From Muricoccus harenae (GTDB lineage: Bacteria > Pseudomonadota > Alphaproteobacteria > Acetobacterales > Acetobacteraceae), in NCBI RefSeq assembly GCF_009848505.1, contig NZ_WWDL01000008.1, forward strand, positions 1 to 64,000: a stretch of DNA of 64,000 bases. The letters are read 5' to 3'. Below the pieces are notes generated by a model. The model saw nothing but the letters and a program-made list of their open reading frames with translations. It had not been told where the DNA came from and did not search any database. A program made the position numbers and the translations under genes. Below, piece by piece: positions 51,098 to 59,567 of this stretch; position 1 is the stretch's first letter, and each line of letters starts with the position of its first letter.

Positions 51098-52777
51098 TCA
51101 GCGGCGCGGGCGGCGCGTGGCCGGGCGGCGGGCGGGACGCGCCGCCGGCTCGCCCGCCGGGCGCGTCGGCAGGTCTGGCGTGGGCAGGATGGGTTCGGAG
51201 ATGGCCGTGCCCTCGGCCAGGGCGGCGGGGGAGTCGCTGCCGGTGCCGGTCACCGCGGCCGTCTCGGTCTCGGCGGGCTCGGGCAAGGCGGGGGCACGGC
51301 CCTCATGGTGCTCGGCCACCAGCCGGTCCAGCAGGCGCACGCCCCAGGCCGTCGCGCCCTTCGGCGTGGTGGGCTGGTCCTTGCTGCCCCAGGCGACCCC
51401 GGCGATATCCAGATGCGCCCAGGGGCAACCATCCACGAAGCGCTGGATGAACTGCGCGGCGGTGATGGAGCCGCCCGGCCGCCCGCCGACATTCTTCATA
51501 TCCGCGATATCGGAGCGGATCTGGCGGTCATAGGCATCGCCAAGCGGCATGCGCCAAGCGAGTTCGCCCACCGCCTTTCCGGCCTCCTCGATGCGGCGCG
51601 CGAGGCCGTCGTCATTCGAGAACAGCCCGGCATGCTCATGCCCCAGCGCCACGATGATGGCGCCGGTAAGCGTGGCGAGGTTCACCATGAAGGCCGGATC
51701 GAAGCGCTTCTTGCAATAGGAGAGCACGTCGGCCAGCACGAGCCGGCCTTCGGCATCGGTGTTGATCACCTCGATCGTCTGACCGGAATAGGAGGTGACG
51801 ACATCGCCCGGGCGCGTCGCCGTGCCGGAAGGCATGTTCTCCACCAGCCCGACGATGCCCACCGCATCGACCTTCGCCTTGCGCCCGGCGAGGGCCGCCA
51901 TCAGCCCCGCCACCGTGCCGGCGCCGGCCATGTCCCACTTCATGTCCTCCATGCCCCCCGCGGGCTTGATGGAGATGCCGCCCGTGTCGAAGGTCACGCC
52001 CTTGCCGATGAAGGCGATGGGCTTGCTGTCACGCTTCTTCGAATCCGTGCCGTTCCAGCGCATCACCACCATGCGCGGCGGCTGGGCCGAGCCCTGCGAG
52101 ACGCAGAGCATTGAGCCGAAGCCGAGCTTCTCCAGGTCCTTCTGCCCGAAGACCTCCACCTCCACGCCCAGCTTCTCGAGCTTGCGGAGGCGGTCGGCGA
52201 ATTCCGGCGGGTTCAGCACATTGGCGGGCTCGCTCACCAGCTCGCGGGTGAGGAACACGCCCTCGGCCACGGCGCGGCGGGTGGACCATTCGGCCTTGGC
52301 GGCGGAGGGGTCCTCGCACAACACCTTGATGCCGGAGAGGCGCGGCTTGTCCTCGGGCTTCTCGGTGGTGCGATAGCGGTCGAAGCGCCAGGCGCGCAGC
52401 ACGGCGCCAAGGGCAAGATCGGCCGGCGCCCCGGCCCAGCCGCCAATGGCGCGCGCATCGATGGAGGCAGTCGCCTCCTTGCCCAGTGCCGCGACGGCAT
52501 GGCCGCCGGCGGCCTCCACTCCGCTGGCCTCCAGCGCATCGCGCTTGCCGAGGCCGACCAGCACCAGCCGGGACAGGCCGCCGCCCGGGGCGAAGAGCGT
52601 CGCGGTCTGCCCCTTGCGTCCCTTGAACTCGGCCGCGGCGAGCCCGCGCGCGACATGGCCGCCCAGCTGCTTGTCCCACTCCGCGACCAGCCCGCCACCC
52701 AGGTCCTCCTCCGCCAGCGGCAGGACGAGAGCACCGCTCTCGGGGAGGGCGGGCTTGGCAAAGGCGATGTCGAGCAT
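51098..52777 (-). CDS. pepA: Leucyl aminopeptidase PepA
   Basis: The 559-residue M17 enzyme shows IAFIGKGVTFDTGGISIKPA, MEDMKWDMAGAGTVAGLMAA, INTDAEGRLVLADVL and LTGAIIVALGHEHAGLFSND. It also has the PepA N-terminal domain, starting LDIAFAKPALPESGALVLPL. After the catalytic domain comes an unusual C-terminal tail of about 65 residues that is proline- and arginine-rich, ending RPARRPATRRPRR. PepA proteins also bind DNA in some bacteria; the basic tail might do this, but that is a guess. It is the first gene of a run with the second M17 gene and holC. Confidence 0.93.
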   Translation of the reverse strand: MLDIAFAKPALPESGALVLPLAEEDLGGGLVAEWDKQLGGHVARGLAAAEFKGRKGQTATLFAPGGGLSRLVLVGLGKRDALEASGVEAAGGHAVAALGKEATASIDARAIGGWAGAPADLALGAVLRAWRFDRYRTTEKPEDKPRLSGIKVLCEDPSAAKAEWSTRRAVAEGVFLTRELVSEPANVLNPPEFADRLRKLEKLGVEVEVFGQKDLEKLGFGSMLCVSQGSAQPPRMVVMRWNGTDSKKRDSKPIAFIGKGVTFDTGGISIKPAGGMEDMKWDMAGAGTVAGLMAALAGRKAKVDAVGIVGLVENMPSGTATRPGDVVTSYSGQTIEVINTDAEGRLVLADVLSYCKKRFDPAFMVNLATLTGAIIVALGHEHAGLFSNDDGLARRIEEAGKAVGELAWRMPLGDAYDRQIRSDIADMKNVGGRPGGSITAAQFIQRFVDGCPWAHLDIAGVAWGSKDQPTTPKGATAWGVRLLDRLVAEHHEGRAPALPEPAETETAAVTGTGSDSPAALAEGTAISEPILPTPDLPTRPAGEPAARPARRPATRRPRR

Positions 52778-53037
52778 GTGGAGGTCCCGGATTGCGTCCG
52801 CCCAGAGATAGCACCCGATTGGCGATCCGCCATGCCGCGCCGCGGGTCGTGGCCGGTTTCATCGATCCGTTATCGGGTGGTAGGCTCGCCACCGGTCGGA
52901 AAAGGCGGTGCCGGTGTGGTTAGCCCGGCCGCCTCGCCGGGGTTCCGGATGGGGTTCTGACCGGCGCGCCCGCGCCGAGTCCCGCGATCCTGAACCGCCC
53001 GCGCATGGTGCGCGGCGCGGATGAAGGGACGTGCCAG

Positions 53038-53460
53038 ATGCAGCAACAGCAGATTTCCGTCATCACCCTGGGCGTGGCGGACCTCGCCCGCTCCCGCCGC
53101 TTCTATGCGGAGGGATTCGGCTGGCGGCCGGTCTTCGAGAATGGCGATATCGCGTTCTACCAGATGAACGGCTTCGTGCTGGGCACCTGGCTCCGCGATG
53201 CACTGGCGGCGGATGCTGGCCGGGAGACACTGCCCTCGGGCGGCTTCTCCCTCGCCCACAACGTGCCGGGACGGGACGATGTGCAGCCTCTCATCGGCCA
53301 GCTGGTGGCCGCGGGAGGCAGGATGCTGCGCGCGGCCGACGTGCCGCCGCATGGTGGGATGCGCGGCTATGCCGCCGATCCGGACGGCCATGCCTGGGAG
53401 ATCGCCTGGAACCCCGCCTGGGCCATCGACGAGCGTGGCTTGGTGACTTTCGGCCTCTGA
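53038..53460 (+). CDS. VOC family protein (glyoxalase/bleomycin-resistance fold)
   Basis: The 140-residue protein starts QQISVITLGVADLARSRRFY, the standard VOC opening, followed by EGFGWRPVF, AFYQMNGFVLGTWL and, at the end, GYAADPDGHAWEIAWNPAW, where the glutamate would be a metal ligand. The ATG at 53038 has GAAGGGA upstream. A 260-base spacer separates it from the divergent pepA gene. No substrate can be inferred. Confidence 0.85.
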   Translation: MQQQQISVITLGVADLARSRRFYAEGFGWRPVFENGDIAFYQMNGFVLGTWLRDALAADAGRETLPSGGFSLAHNVPGRDDVQPLIGQLVAAGGRMLRAADVPPHGGMRGYAADPDGHAWEIAWNPAWAIDERGLVTFGL

Positions 53461-53642
53461 TTGCAGCCTAGGCCAGGGCCCCGCGAGGCCGGCTTGCGGG
53501 GGGCCAAACGGCGCCCCCGTCTTGCGTGCCGCGCGGTGGCCTCATCTTGCAGATCGAGCTGCCCCATGGCCGAAGCCCGCCCACATGGGCGACCCGGGCC
53601 GTCGCGGGATGATCCGCGACGGCTGCGAACGAAAAGCTCGCG

Positions 53643-53921
53643 TCAGGCGGCTTCCGCCGTCGTCGGGTCGATCATTCGCGCAACCTTGTTGATCTTGTTG
53701 GCCGGGAAGCCACCGCGCTCCGCATGCTCGCGGATCTGCTCCTCGTTTTGCGCCACATAGACGCAGTAGATCTTGTCGCCGGTCACATAGCTTTCGACCC
53801 ACTGGATCTCGGGACCCATTGCGCGAATCACGTCGCAGGATTTCTGCGCCGCGCCCTGGAAGTCCGCCGGCGACAGGCTGCCGGCTCCGGGCATCTCTCG
53901 TTCGATGATGAATTTCGGCAT
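53643..53921 (-). CDS. DUF4242 family small protein (SCO4226-like)
   Basis: The 92-residue protein PKFIIEREMPGAGSLSPADF, QWVESYVTGDKIYCVYVA and GGFPANKINKVARMIDPTTA agrees with DUF4242, whose Streptomyces member SCO4226 was described as nickel-binding. The conserved histidine in REHAERGG and the cysteine in YCVYV are visible. AAAAGGAGG before the ATG at 53921 is a very strong ribosome site and rejects a longer upstream frame. It converges on the VOC gene. Confidence 0.85.
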   Translation of the reverse strand: MPKFIIEREMPGAGSLSPADFQGAAQKSCDVIRAMGPEIQWVESYVTGDKIYCVYVAQNEEQIREHAERGGFPANKINKVARMIDPTTAEAA

Positions 53922-54097
53922 CGCGTCCTCCTTTTCCTGGCCGGGGCGGCAGGCGGTCGGTGCCCATATGCGGACATCCTGCCCGTGCCGGAGCCTAGCA
54001 CCGGGCGGGCTTGCTCTGTTGTTTGTTGATTGCAGTGCCGGAATTGTCATCGGCCCTGGGCTCGAGGCCGGGGGGAACTCCCCCGGCCTTGGTTAGC

Positions 54098-55270
54098 TCA
54101 GGCGTCCCGCAGCACGGCGGCCGGGCGGCGCGCGGTACGCATGCCGAGGGAGGCCAGCACCAGTGCCCCCAGCGGCATGACCGTCGCGGCCAACGGCACG
54201 GCCCAGAGGCCCGGCCCATGGTCGATGACCAGCCCGCCCACCGTCGCCCCCAATGCATTGCCGAGGTTGAACGCGGCGATGTTGAGGCTGGAGGCGAGGC
54301 TCTGCCCCGCACCCTCCGCCCGCTGGAGCACCCACATCTGCAGCGGCGCCACGGTCGCGAAGCCGGCGGCCCCCAGCAGCCCGACAAAGAGCACGGCGGC
54401 GACCTGATTGTGCAGGGCGAAGGTCATCAGCCCGAGCACGACTGCGAGGGCGACGAGGGTGCCGATGACGGTGCGGCCGAGATCCCGGTCCGCCAGGCGT
54501 CCGCCGATCAGGTTGCCCAGCACCAGCCCGCCGCCAAAGACGAGCAAGATCGGCGAGACTGCGGCCTCGGAGAAGCCAGCCAGCCGGGTCAGCGCCGGGG
54601 CGATGTAGGTAAAGACCGCAAAGACGCCCGCGAAGCCGAGCGTCGTCATGGCCAGGCCCAGCAGCACGGGGCGGCGCGCCATGGCACGGAGGTCGGCACG
54701 CCAGTCATTCGCCTCGGGCGCCACTTCGTCGCGCGGGATCAGCAGGGCGATGATGGCCAGCGCCAGGACGCCGATGGCGGTGACGGCCCAGAAGGTCGCG
54801 CGCCAGCCGTAATGCTGGCCCAGCCAGGTGCCAAAGGGCACGCCGAGGATGTTGGCGATGGTCAGCCCCGTGAACATCACGGCGATGGCCGAGGCGCGGC
54901 GGTCCGGCGCGACGAGGCCAGTGGCCACCACGGAGCCGACGCCGAAGAAGGTGCCATGGGCGAAGGCGGTCAGCACCCGCGCGCCCATCAGGATGCCGTA
55001 GCTGGGCGCGAGCGCACAGGCGGCGTTGCCGATGACGAAGATCACCATCAGCCCGATCAGCACCCGCTTGCGCGGCATGCCGGCGGTGAAGGCGGTGAGC
55101 AGCGGCGCGCCGAGCACGACGCCGAGCGCATAGCCGGAGATGAGCAGGCCGGCGGCGGCGATGGAGACGCCGAGATCGGCGCTCACCTCCAGCAACAGGC
55201 CCATGATGACGAATTCGGTGACGCCGATGCCGAAGGCGCCGGCGGTCAGCGCATAAAGTGCGAGGGGCAT
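54098..55270 (-). CDS. MFS drug/sugar efflux transporter of the arabinose-efflux type
   Basis: The 390-residue protein has twelve predicted membrane helices. Characteristic are LYALTAGAFGIGVTEFVIMG at the N-terminus, ALGVVLGAPLLTAFTAGMPR with the motif A-like turn, and GARVLTAFAHGTFFGVGSVV. This is the AraJ/YdhP/Cml subgroup of MFS-1 exporters. AAGG lies before the ATG at 55270, and the upstream open frame is not hydrophobic. The gene is divergent from a LysR-type regulator with about 100 bases between, a typical regulator-pump pair. Confidence 0.9.
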   Translation of the reverse strand: MPLALYALTAGAFGIGVTEFVIMGLLLEVSADLGVSIAAAGLLISGYALGVVLGAPLLTAFTAGMPRKRVLIGLMVIFVIGNAACALAPSYGILMGARVLTAFAHGTFFGVGSVVATGLVAPDRRASAIAVMFTGLTIANILGVPFGTWLGQHYGWRATFWAVTAIGVLALAIIALLIPRDEVAPEANDWRADLRAMARRPVLLGLAMTTLGFAGVFAVFTYIAPALTRLAGFSEAAVSPILLVFGGGLVLGNLIGGRLADRDLGRTVIGTLVALAVVLGLMTFALHNQVAAVLFVGLLGAAGFATVAPLQMWVLQRAEGAGQSLASSLNIAAFNLGNALGATVGGLVIDHGPGLWAVPLAATVMPLGALVLASLGMRTARRPAAVLRDA

Positions 55271-55372
55271 GGGGGTGCCTTTTGGGCGGTTTCTGTTGCG
55301 CCCCAGAATGGACATGCCGGGTTTGGTGACCTAGAGGGCCTTGAGGCACATCACCTATGAACTGAACTCATC

Positions 55373-56275
55373 ATGCCGCGATCCGAGGTGAACCGCTCGG
55401 GCGAGATGGAGGTCTTCGTCCGGGTTGTCGAACTGGGTGGCTTCTCTGCCGCCGCGCGGGCGGGGCGAATGACGCCCTCGGCCGTGAGCAAGCTCGTCGC
55501 CCGGCTAGAGGCGCGGCTCGGCGCCCGGCTGGTGAACCGCTCCACGCGCCGCCTCCAGCTCACGCCCGAAGGCGGCGCCTTTTACGAGCGCGCCACGCGG
55601 ATCCTGGCCGATATGGAGGAGGCGGAGCGCGGCGCCGCGGGCGGGGAGCGGCCGGTGGGGCGCATCCGCCTCAACACCAACGCCTCCTTCGGCACCCATA
55701 TCCTGGCGCCGCTGGTACCAGATTTCCTGGCCGCGCATCCGGGGGTGACGCTCGACATCGTGCAGACCGATGCAGTGGTGGACCTGCTGGCCGAGCGCAC
55801 CGATGTCGCCGTGCGGGCCGGGCCGCTGCGGAACTCCAGCCTTGTTGCCCGCAAGCTCGGCGCGACGCGCATGATGATTGTCGGGGCGCCCTCCTACTTC
55901 GCGCGCATGGGGGAGCCACGGGATGTCACGGAACTGCAGGCGCATGGTCGTCTCGGCTTCGGCTATGTCCGGGCCGTGGAGGGCTGGCCCCTGCTCCGCG
56001 ACGGCGAGACCATCACCCTTCCCGCCGCCGGCGCGGTGCAGGCGAGCGATGGCGAGGCGCTGCGACACCTGGCCATCGCGGGCGCCGGCCTTGCGCGGCT
56101 CGCGGCCTTCACCGTGCGGGAGGACATCCGCGCCGGGCGGCTGCGCCCCGTGCTGGAGGATTGCAATCCCGGCGACCTGGAGGAGGTCCATGCCGTCTGG
56201 CTCGGCGGCGGCCCCTTGCCGGCACGCATCCGGGCGCTGCTGGATTTCCTGGCGGAGCGGGCGCGGGTGAGCTGA
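55373..56275 (+). CDS. LysR family transcriptional regulator
   Basis: The 300-residue protein has the N-terminal winged helix-turn-helix (MEVFVRVVELGGFSAAARAG, SAVSKLVARLEARLGARLVN, TRRLQLTPEGGAFYERATRI) and a substrate-binding-type effector domain (GRIRLNTNASFGTHILAPLV, DVAVRAGPLRNSSLVARKLG). It is of the CrgA/AaeR-like group. The divergent MFS pump is the expected target. No clear ribosome site precedes the ATG. It is immediately followed, in opposite orientation, by the stump of another LysR gene. Confidence 0.92.
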   Translation: MPRSEVNRSGEMEVFVRVVELGGFSAAARAGRMTPSAVSKLVARLEARLGARLVNRSTRRLQLTPEGGAFYERATRILADMEEAERGAAGGERPVGRIRLNTNASFGTHILAPLVPDFLAAHPGVTLDIVQTDAVVDLLAERTDVAVRAGPLRNSSLVARKLGATRMMIVGAPSYFARMGEPRDVTELQAHGRLGFGYVRAVEGWPLLRDGETITLPAAGAVQASDGEALRHLAIAGAGLARLAAFTVREDIRAGRLRPVLEDCNPGDLEEVHAVWLGGGPLPARIRALLDFLAERARVS

Positions 56276-56278
56276 GGC

Positions 56279-56473
56279 TCAGGCGGTCGCCTCGCGCATC
56301 GTTGCCGCCACACAGTCGACGAAGACCCGAACGCGCGGGGAAAGCTGGCGACTTTTGGGATAGAGCACGCTAACCGGCATGGGCGCAGGCCGCCAATCCT
56401 CGAGGATCGCGACGAGGCTGCCCGCGGCGAGATCCGCCTCTACATGGTGGCGCGGCACCTGGATGATCCCCAT
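56279..56473 (-). pseudogene. LysR-type regulator, C-terminal remnant
   Basis: In the minus frame, GIIQVPRHHVEADLAAGSLV is followed by AILEDWRPAPMPVSVLYPKS and RQLSPRVRVFVDCVAATMRE, the standard C-terminal end of a LysR regulator effector domain (about 64 residues) with its own stop codon. Upstream of 56473 the frame continues as unrelated, non-conserved sequence into the start of cysQ on the other strand. The DNA-binding domain and most of the effector domain are missing. The stump lies tail to tail with the intact LysR gene (three bases between stops). The remnant differs from the neighbour's C-terminus, so it is not a duplicate of it. Confidence 0.8.
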
Positions 56474-56578
56474 GCCGCGCGCACGGGGCGGGCCCTGCCG
56501 CCGGGCTGACGCGCCTTCCCGCGGGAATCGCGGCTCATTGGGCTGCCCTGCCGCCGCCGCCCGCGCTATCCCCATCGA

Positions 56579-57346
56579 ATGACCGATGAAGATCTGCTCG
56601 AACTGGCCGCTACCCTGGCCGAGCGCGCCGCCCATGCCATCAACGCCATCCGCGCCGCGGGCTTCGCCGTGGAGCGCAAGACCGACGAATCCCCCGTCAC
56701 CGAGGCGGACCGCATTGCCGAGGCGCTGATCGTCGAGGGCCTCCGCGCCGCCACGCCGGACATCCCTGTGGTGGCGGAGGAGGAAGTCGCCGCCGGGCTG
56801 GTCACCGCCCTGGCCGCCCGCACCTGGCTGGTGGACCCGCTGGACGGCACGCGGGAATTCGCTGCCGGCCATGACAGCTTCACGGTCAATATCGGGCTGG
56901 TGCAGGAGGGCAGGGCTTATCTCGGGGCCGTGGCGGTGCCGGCGAGCATGGAGATCTTCGGCGGCATCGTGCCCACCGGCCTCGCCTGGAAGCGCGAAGC
57001 GGCCAGCCGGCGCCCCATCCGCGCCCGCGCCATCCCGGCGGAAGGGGCCACGATCTTCGCCTCTCGCCATTATTCCGACGACCCGCGCCTGGGCCAGTTC
57101 CTGGAGGGCCGCAAGGTCGCCCATATCGAGAAGATCGGCTCCGCGGTGAAGTTCTGCCGCCTGGCGGAAGGAGTGGGCGACATCTACCCCCGCTTCGGCC
57201 GCACCATGGAATGGGACACCGCCGCCCCCCAGGCCGTGCTGGAGGCCGCCGGCGGCCGTGTGGCGGGCTTCGACGGCCAGCCGCTGCGCTACGGCAAGCC
57301 GAACTTTGAGAACCACGCCTTCCTGGCCGAAGGCCGGCGGGGGTGA
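56579..57346 (+). CDS. cysQ: 3'(2'),5'-bisphosphate nucleotidase CysQ / inositol monophosphatase family
   Basis: The 255-residue protein shows SPVTEADRIAEALIVEGLRA, PVVAEEE with the metal glutamates, WLVDPLDGTREFAAGHDSFT with the metal aspartates, and MEWDTAAPQAVLEAAGG. DPLDGTREF rather than DPIDGT-N-F points to CysQ, which removes PAP formed in sulfate assimilation. Histidinol phosphatase of the same fold is a less likely alternative. The next gene (Sua5-type tsaC) starts inside its stop (GTGA). Confidence 0.88.
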   Translation: MTDEDLLELAATLAERAAHAINAIRAAGFAVERKTDESPVTEADRIAEALIVEGLRAATPDIPVVAEEEVAAGLVTALAARTWLVDPLDGTREFAAGHDSFTVNIGLVQEGRAYLGAVAVPASMEIFGGIVPTGLAWKREAASRRPIRARAIPAEGATIFASRHYSDDPRLGQFLEGRKVAHIEKIGSAVKFCRLAEGVGDIYPRFGRTMEWDTAAPQAVLEAAGGRVAGFDGQPLRYGKPNFENHAFLAEGRRG

Positions 57347-58302
57347 CCGAACGGCTGACGCCGGCTGGGGTCGCCCGCGCCGCCGCCCTGCTGCGCGAGG
57401 GCGCCCTCGTCGCCTTCCCGACGGAGACGGTCTATGGCCTGGGCGCCGATGCGCGGAACGGGACGGCGGTGGCCGGCATCTTCGCGGCCAAGGGCCGCCC
57501 GCATTTCAATCCGCTGATCAGCCATTTCCCCGATGCCGCCACTGCCTTCGCGGAGGTGGCGCCGGATGCCCGCGCCGAGGCCCTGGCCGCCCGCTTCTGG
57601 CCCGGCGCGCTGACCCTCGTCCTGCCTCGCCGTTCGGAGAGCCGGATCGACCTGCTCACGGGGGCCGGGCTGGACACGCTGGCGGTGCGCGTGCCCGCCC
57701 ATCCGCTGGCCCAGGCCCTGCTGCGGGCGGCGGGCACCCCTGTTGCCGCCCCTTCCGCCAACCGCTCCGGCGGCGTTTCCCCCACCACGGCGGATCATGT
57801 GCTGGACGGGCTCTCGGGCCGCATCGCTGCCGTGATCGACGGTGGGCCCTGCGCCGTTGGGCTGGAAAGCACGGTACTGGACCTGAGCACACCCACCCCC
57901 GTGCTGCTGCGCCCCGGCGGCGTGACGGCGGAGGCGATCGAGGCGATGATTGGCCCCCTCGCTCGCTCTGGTGCCGGCCAGCCGGGGACGCTGCGCTCCC
58001 CTGGCATGCTGCTCTCCCACTATGCCCCCGGCCTCCCATTGCGTCTCGAGGCGCGGGAGGTTGCGGCGGACGAGGCGCTGCTGGCCTTCGGCCCGTCGCT
58101 ACCTGGTGCCGGCGCCACCTGGAACCTCTCCGAGGCCGGTGATCCGGCCGAGGCCGCCGCCCGCCTTTTCGCCGGGCTGCGCTGGCTGGATGCCGAGGGC
58201 GCGCGACAAGGATTGCGCGGCATCGCGGCCATGCCCGTGCCGATGGCGGGGCTGGGCGAGGCCATCAACGACCGGCTCCGCCGCGCTGCCGCGCCGCGCT
58301 GA
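57343..58302 (+). CDS. L-threonylcarbamoyladenylate synthase (Sua5 type)
   Basis: This enzyme makes threonylcarbamoyl-AMP from threonine, bicarbonate and ATP, the first step of tRNA t6A synthesis. The YrdC core has LVAFPTETVYGLGADARNG, IFAAKGRPHFNPLISHF, RFWPGALTLVLPRR and PVAAPSANRSGGVSPTTADH. The linker SPGMLLSHYAPGLPLRL and the C-terminal domain mark it as the two-domain Sua5 form (319 residues) rather than short TsaC. The GTG start at 57343 overlaps the cysQ stop. Together with TsaE earlier in the window this gives two genes of the same pathway. Confidence 0.94.
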   Translation: MTERLTPAGVARAAALLREGALVAFPTETVYGLGADARNGTAVAGIFAAKGRPHFNPLISHFPDAATAFAEVAPDARAEALAARFWPGALTLVLPRRSESRIDLLTGAGLDTLAVRVPAHPLAQALLRAAGTPVAAPSANRSGGVSPTTADHVLDGLSGRIAAVIDGGPCAVGLESTVLDLSTPTPVLLRPGGVTAEAIEAMIGPLARSGAGQPGTLRSPGMLLSHYAPGLPLRLEAREVAADEALLAFGPSLPGAGATWNLSEAGDPAEAAARLFAGLRWLDAEGARQGLRGIAAMPVPMAGLGEAINDRLRRAAAPR

Positions 58303-58342
58303 CCCCCTTGCCGTCGGCCCTCGCCGGGCGGAGTTTGCGCCC

Positions 58343-58927
58343 GTGCCTAAGACCGTCGCGAATCCGCCCGAGGAGCTTCCCCTCAACCCGCCGCCCGGCG
58401 CCGCCCAGCTCTTTGCCGCCTTCGCCAAGGCCGGGCTGCTGGGTTTCGGTGGCGCCCAGGTCTGGGTTCGCCGCGCGCTCGTCGAGGAGCGGCGCTGGAT
58501 GACCGAGCGCGACTATGCCGAGGTGCTCGGCCTCGGCCAGGTTCTGCCCGGCCCAAATGTGGGCAATGCGGCGGTGATGATCGGGCGCCGCTTCGCGGGG
58601 CTGCGCGGCTCCTTCGCCGCCACGGGCGGGCTCTATATCGGCCCGCTGATCGTCCTGATGTCGCTCGTCCTGCTCTGGCAGGAATTCGCCGACGACCCGC
58701 ATGTGGGCGCCTTCATGCATGGCACGGCATGCGCCGCGGCCGGGATGGTGATCGGCAACGGCATCCGCATGTCCGGCCGCCTCAGCCCGCCGCCTGAGCA
58801 GATCGCCATCGGGCTGCTGTCCATGCTGGCGGCGGCCTGGCTCCGCGTGCCCCTGCCGGTCATCGTGCTGGTGCTCGGCCCCATCTCCATTGCCGCCGTG
58901 GTCTGGCGTGGGCGTCGGCCGCAATGA
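58343..58927 (+). CDS. Chromate transporter family protein, first half
   Basis: This 194-residue single-domain ChrA-type membrane protein has GLLGFGGAQVWVRRALVEER, LGLGQVLPGPNVGNAAVMIG and AMHGTACAAAG-like helices, with about five membrane segments. The GTG at 58343 was chosen because the upstream sequence in this frame overlaps the preceding gene, with GGCGGAG about 11 bases before. The partner half starts at its stop codon (ATGA). Two short ChrA halves usually form a heterodimer exporting chromate, or in some cases another oxyanion. Confidence 0.88.
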   Translation: MPKTVANPPEELPLNPPPGAAQLFAAFAKAGLLGFGGAQVWVRRALVEERRWMTERDYAEVLGLGQVLPGPNVGNAAVMIGRRFAGLRGSFAATGGLYIGPLIVLMSLVLLWQEFADDPHVGAFMHGTACAAAGMVIGNGIRMSGRLSPPPEQIAIGLLSMLAAAWLRVPLPVIVLVLGPISIAAVVWRGRRPQ

Positions 58928-59463
58928 CGCCCGAGGCCTGGGACATCTTCGTCTTCTTCCTCAAGCTCTCCCTGCTTGCGGTCGGCGGCGCCAATGCCGC
59001 CGTGCCGGAGATGCATCGCGAGGTGGTGGACCTGCGCCACTGGATGAGCGACGAGACCTTCAGCCAGGGCTATGCGCTGGCCGCGGCCGCGCCAGGGCCC
59101 AACGTGCTCTTCGTCGCCGTGATCGGCTGGCATGTCGCCGGGGCGCAGGGGCTGGCGGCGAGCCTGATCGGCTTCCTCGGCCCAACCTTCGTGCTCTCCT
59201 GGGCCGTCGCGACGCTGACCCAGCGCCTGGCAGGGGATTGGCGGCTGGCGGCGCTGCGGTCGGGGCTGGTGCCGGTCGCGATCGGGCTGATCCTCGCCAC
59301 CGGCCTGGTCACCGCCGCCGCCGCGGCGCGGGGCACGGCGACCGAAGTGGGAGTGGCCATCCTCATCACCCTGGTCTCCACCCTTTTCGTCTGGCGATCC
59401 CGCTATTCACCGATCTGGACGCTGCTGGGCGGCGGGCTGATCGGGCTGGCGCTGCTGCGATAG
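58924..59463 (+). CDS. Chromate transporter family protein, second half
   Basis: This 179-residue single-domain ChrA protein shows LKLSLLAVGGANAAVPEMHR, the second PGPNV-bearing segment ALAAAAPGPNVLFVAVIGWH and four to five membrane helices. The ATG overlaps the first half's stop by four bases (ATGA), assuring equal production. The membrane topology of the two halves is expected to be opposite, as is usual for paired short ChrA proteins. Ends about 105 bases before an iron-uptake gene. Confidence 0.88.
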   Translation: MTPEAWDIFVFFLKLSLLAVGGANAAVPEMHREVVDLRHWMSDETFSQGYALAAAAPGPNVLFVAVIGWHVAGAQGLAASLIGFLGPTFVLSWAVATLTQRLAGDWRLAALRSGLVPVAIGLILATGLVTAAAAARGTATEVGVAILITLVSTLFVWRSRYSPIWTLLGGGLIGLALLR

Positions 59464-59487
59464 GTCATCCTGTTGTGGCATCAAACT

Positions 59488-59506
59488 GATACGCATTCTC
59501 ACCTAT
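59488..59506 (+). promoter_or_regulatory. Fur-box-like sequence before the iron-transport genes
   Basis: GATACGCATTCTCACCTAT at 80-62 bases before the start codon of the iron-binding protein gene partly matches the 19-base Fur consensus: about nine of the first 14 positions agree, with the GATA start and TCA core kept. It lies in the 104-base gap after the chromate transporter genes, where the promoter should be. Confidence 0.4.
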
Positions 59507-59567
59507 TGCCGGCGCGCCCGCCTTGGAACACATTCGCCCCTAATCCAATAAAGCCAAGGCCAGCACG

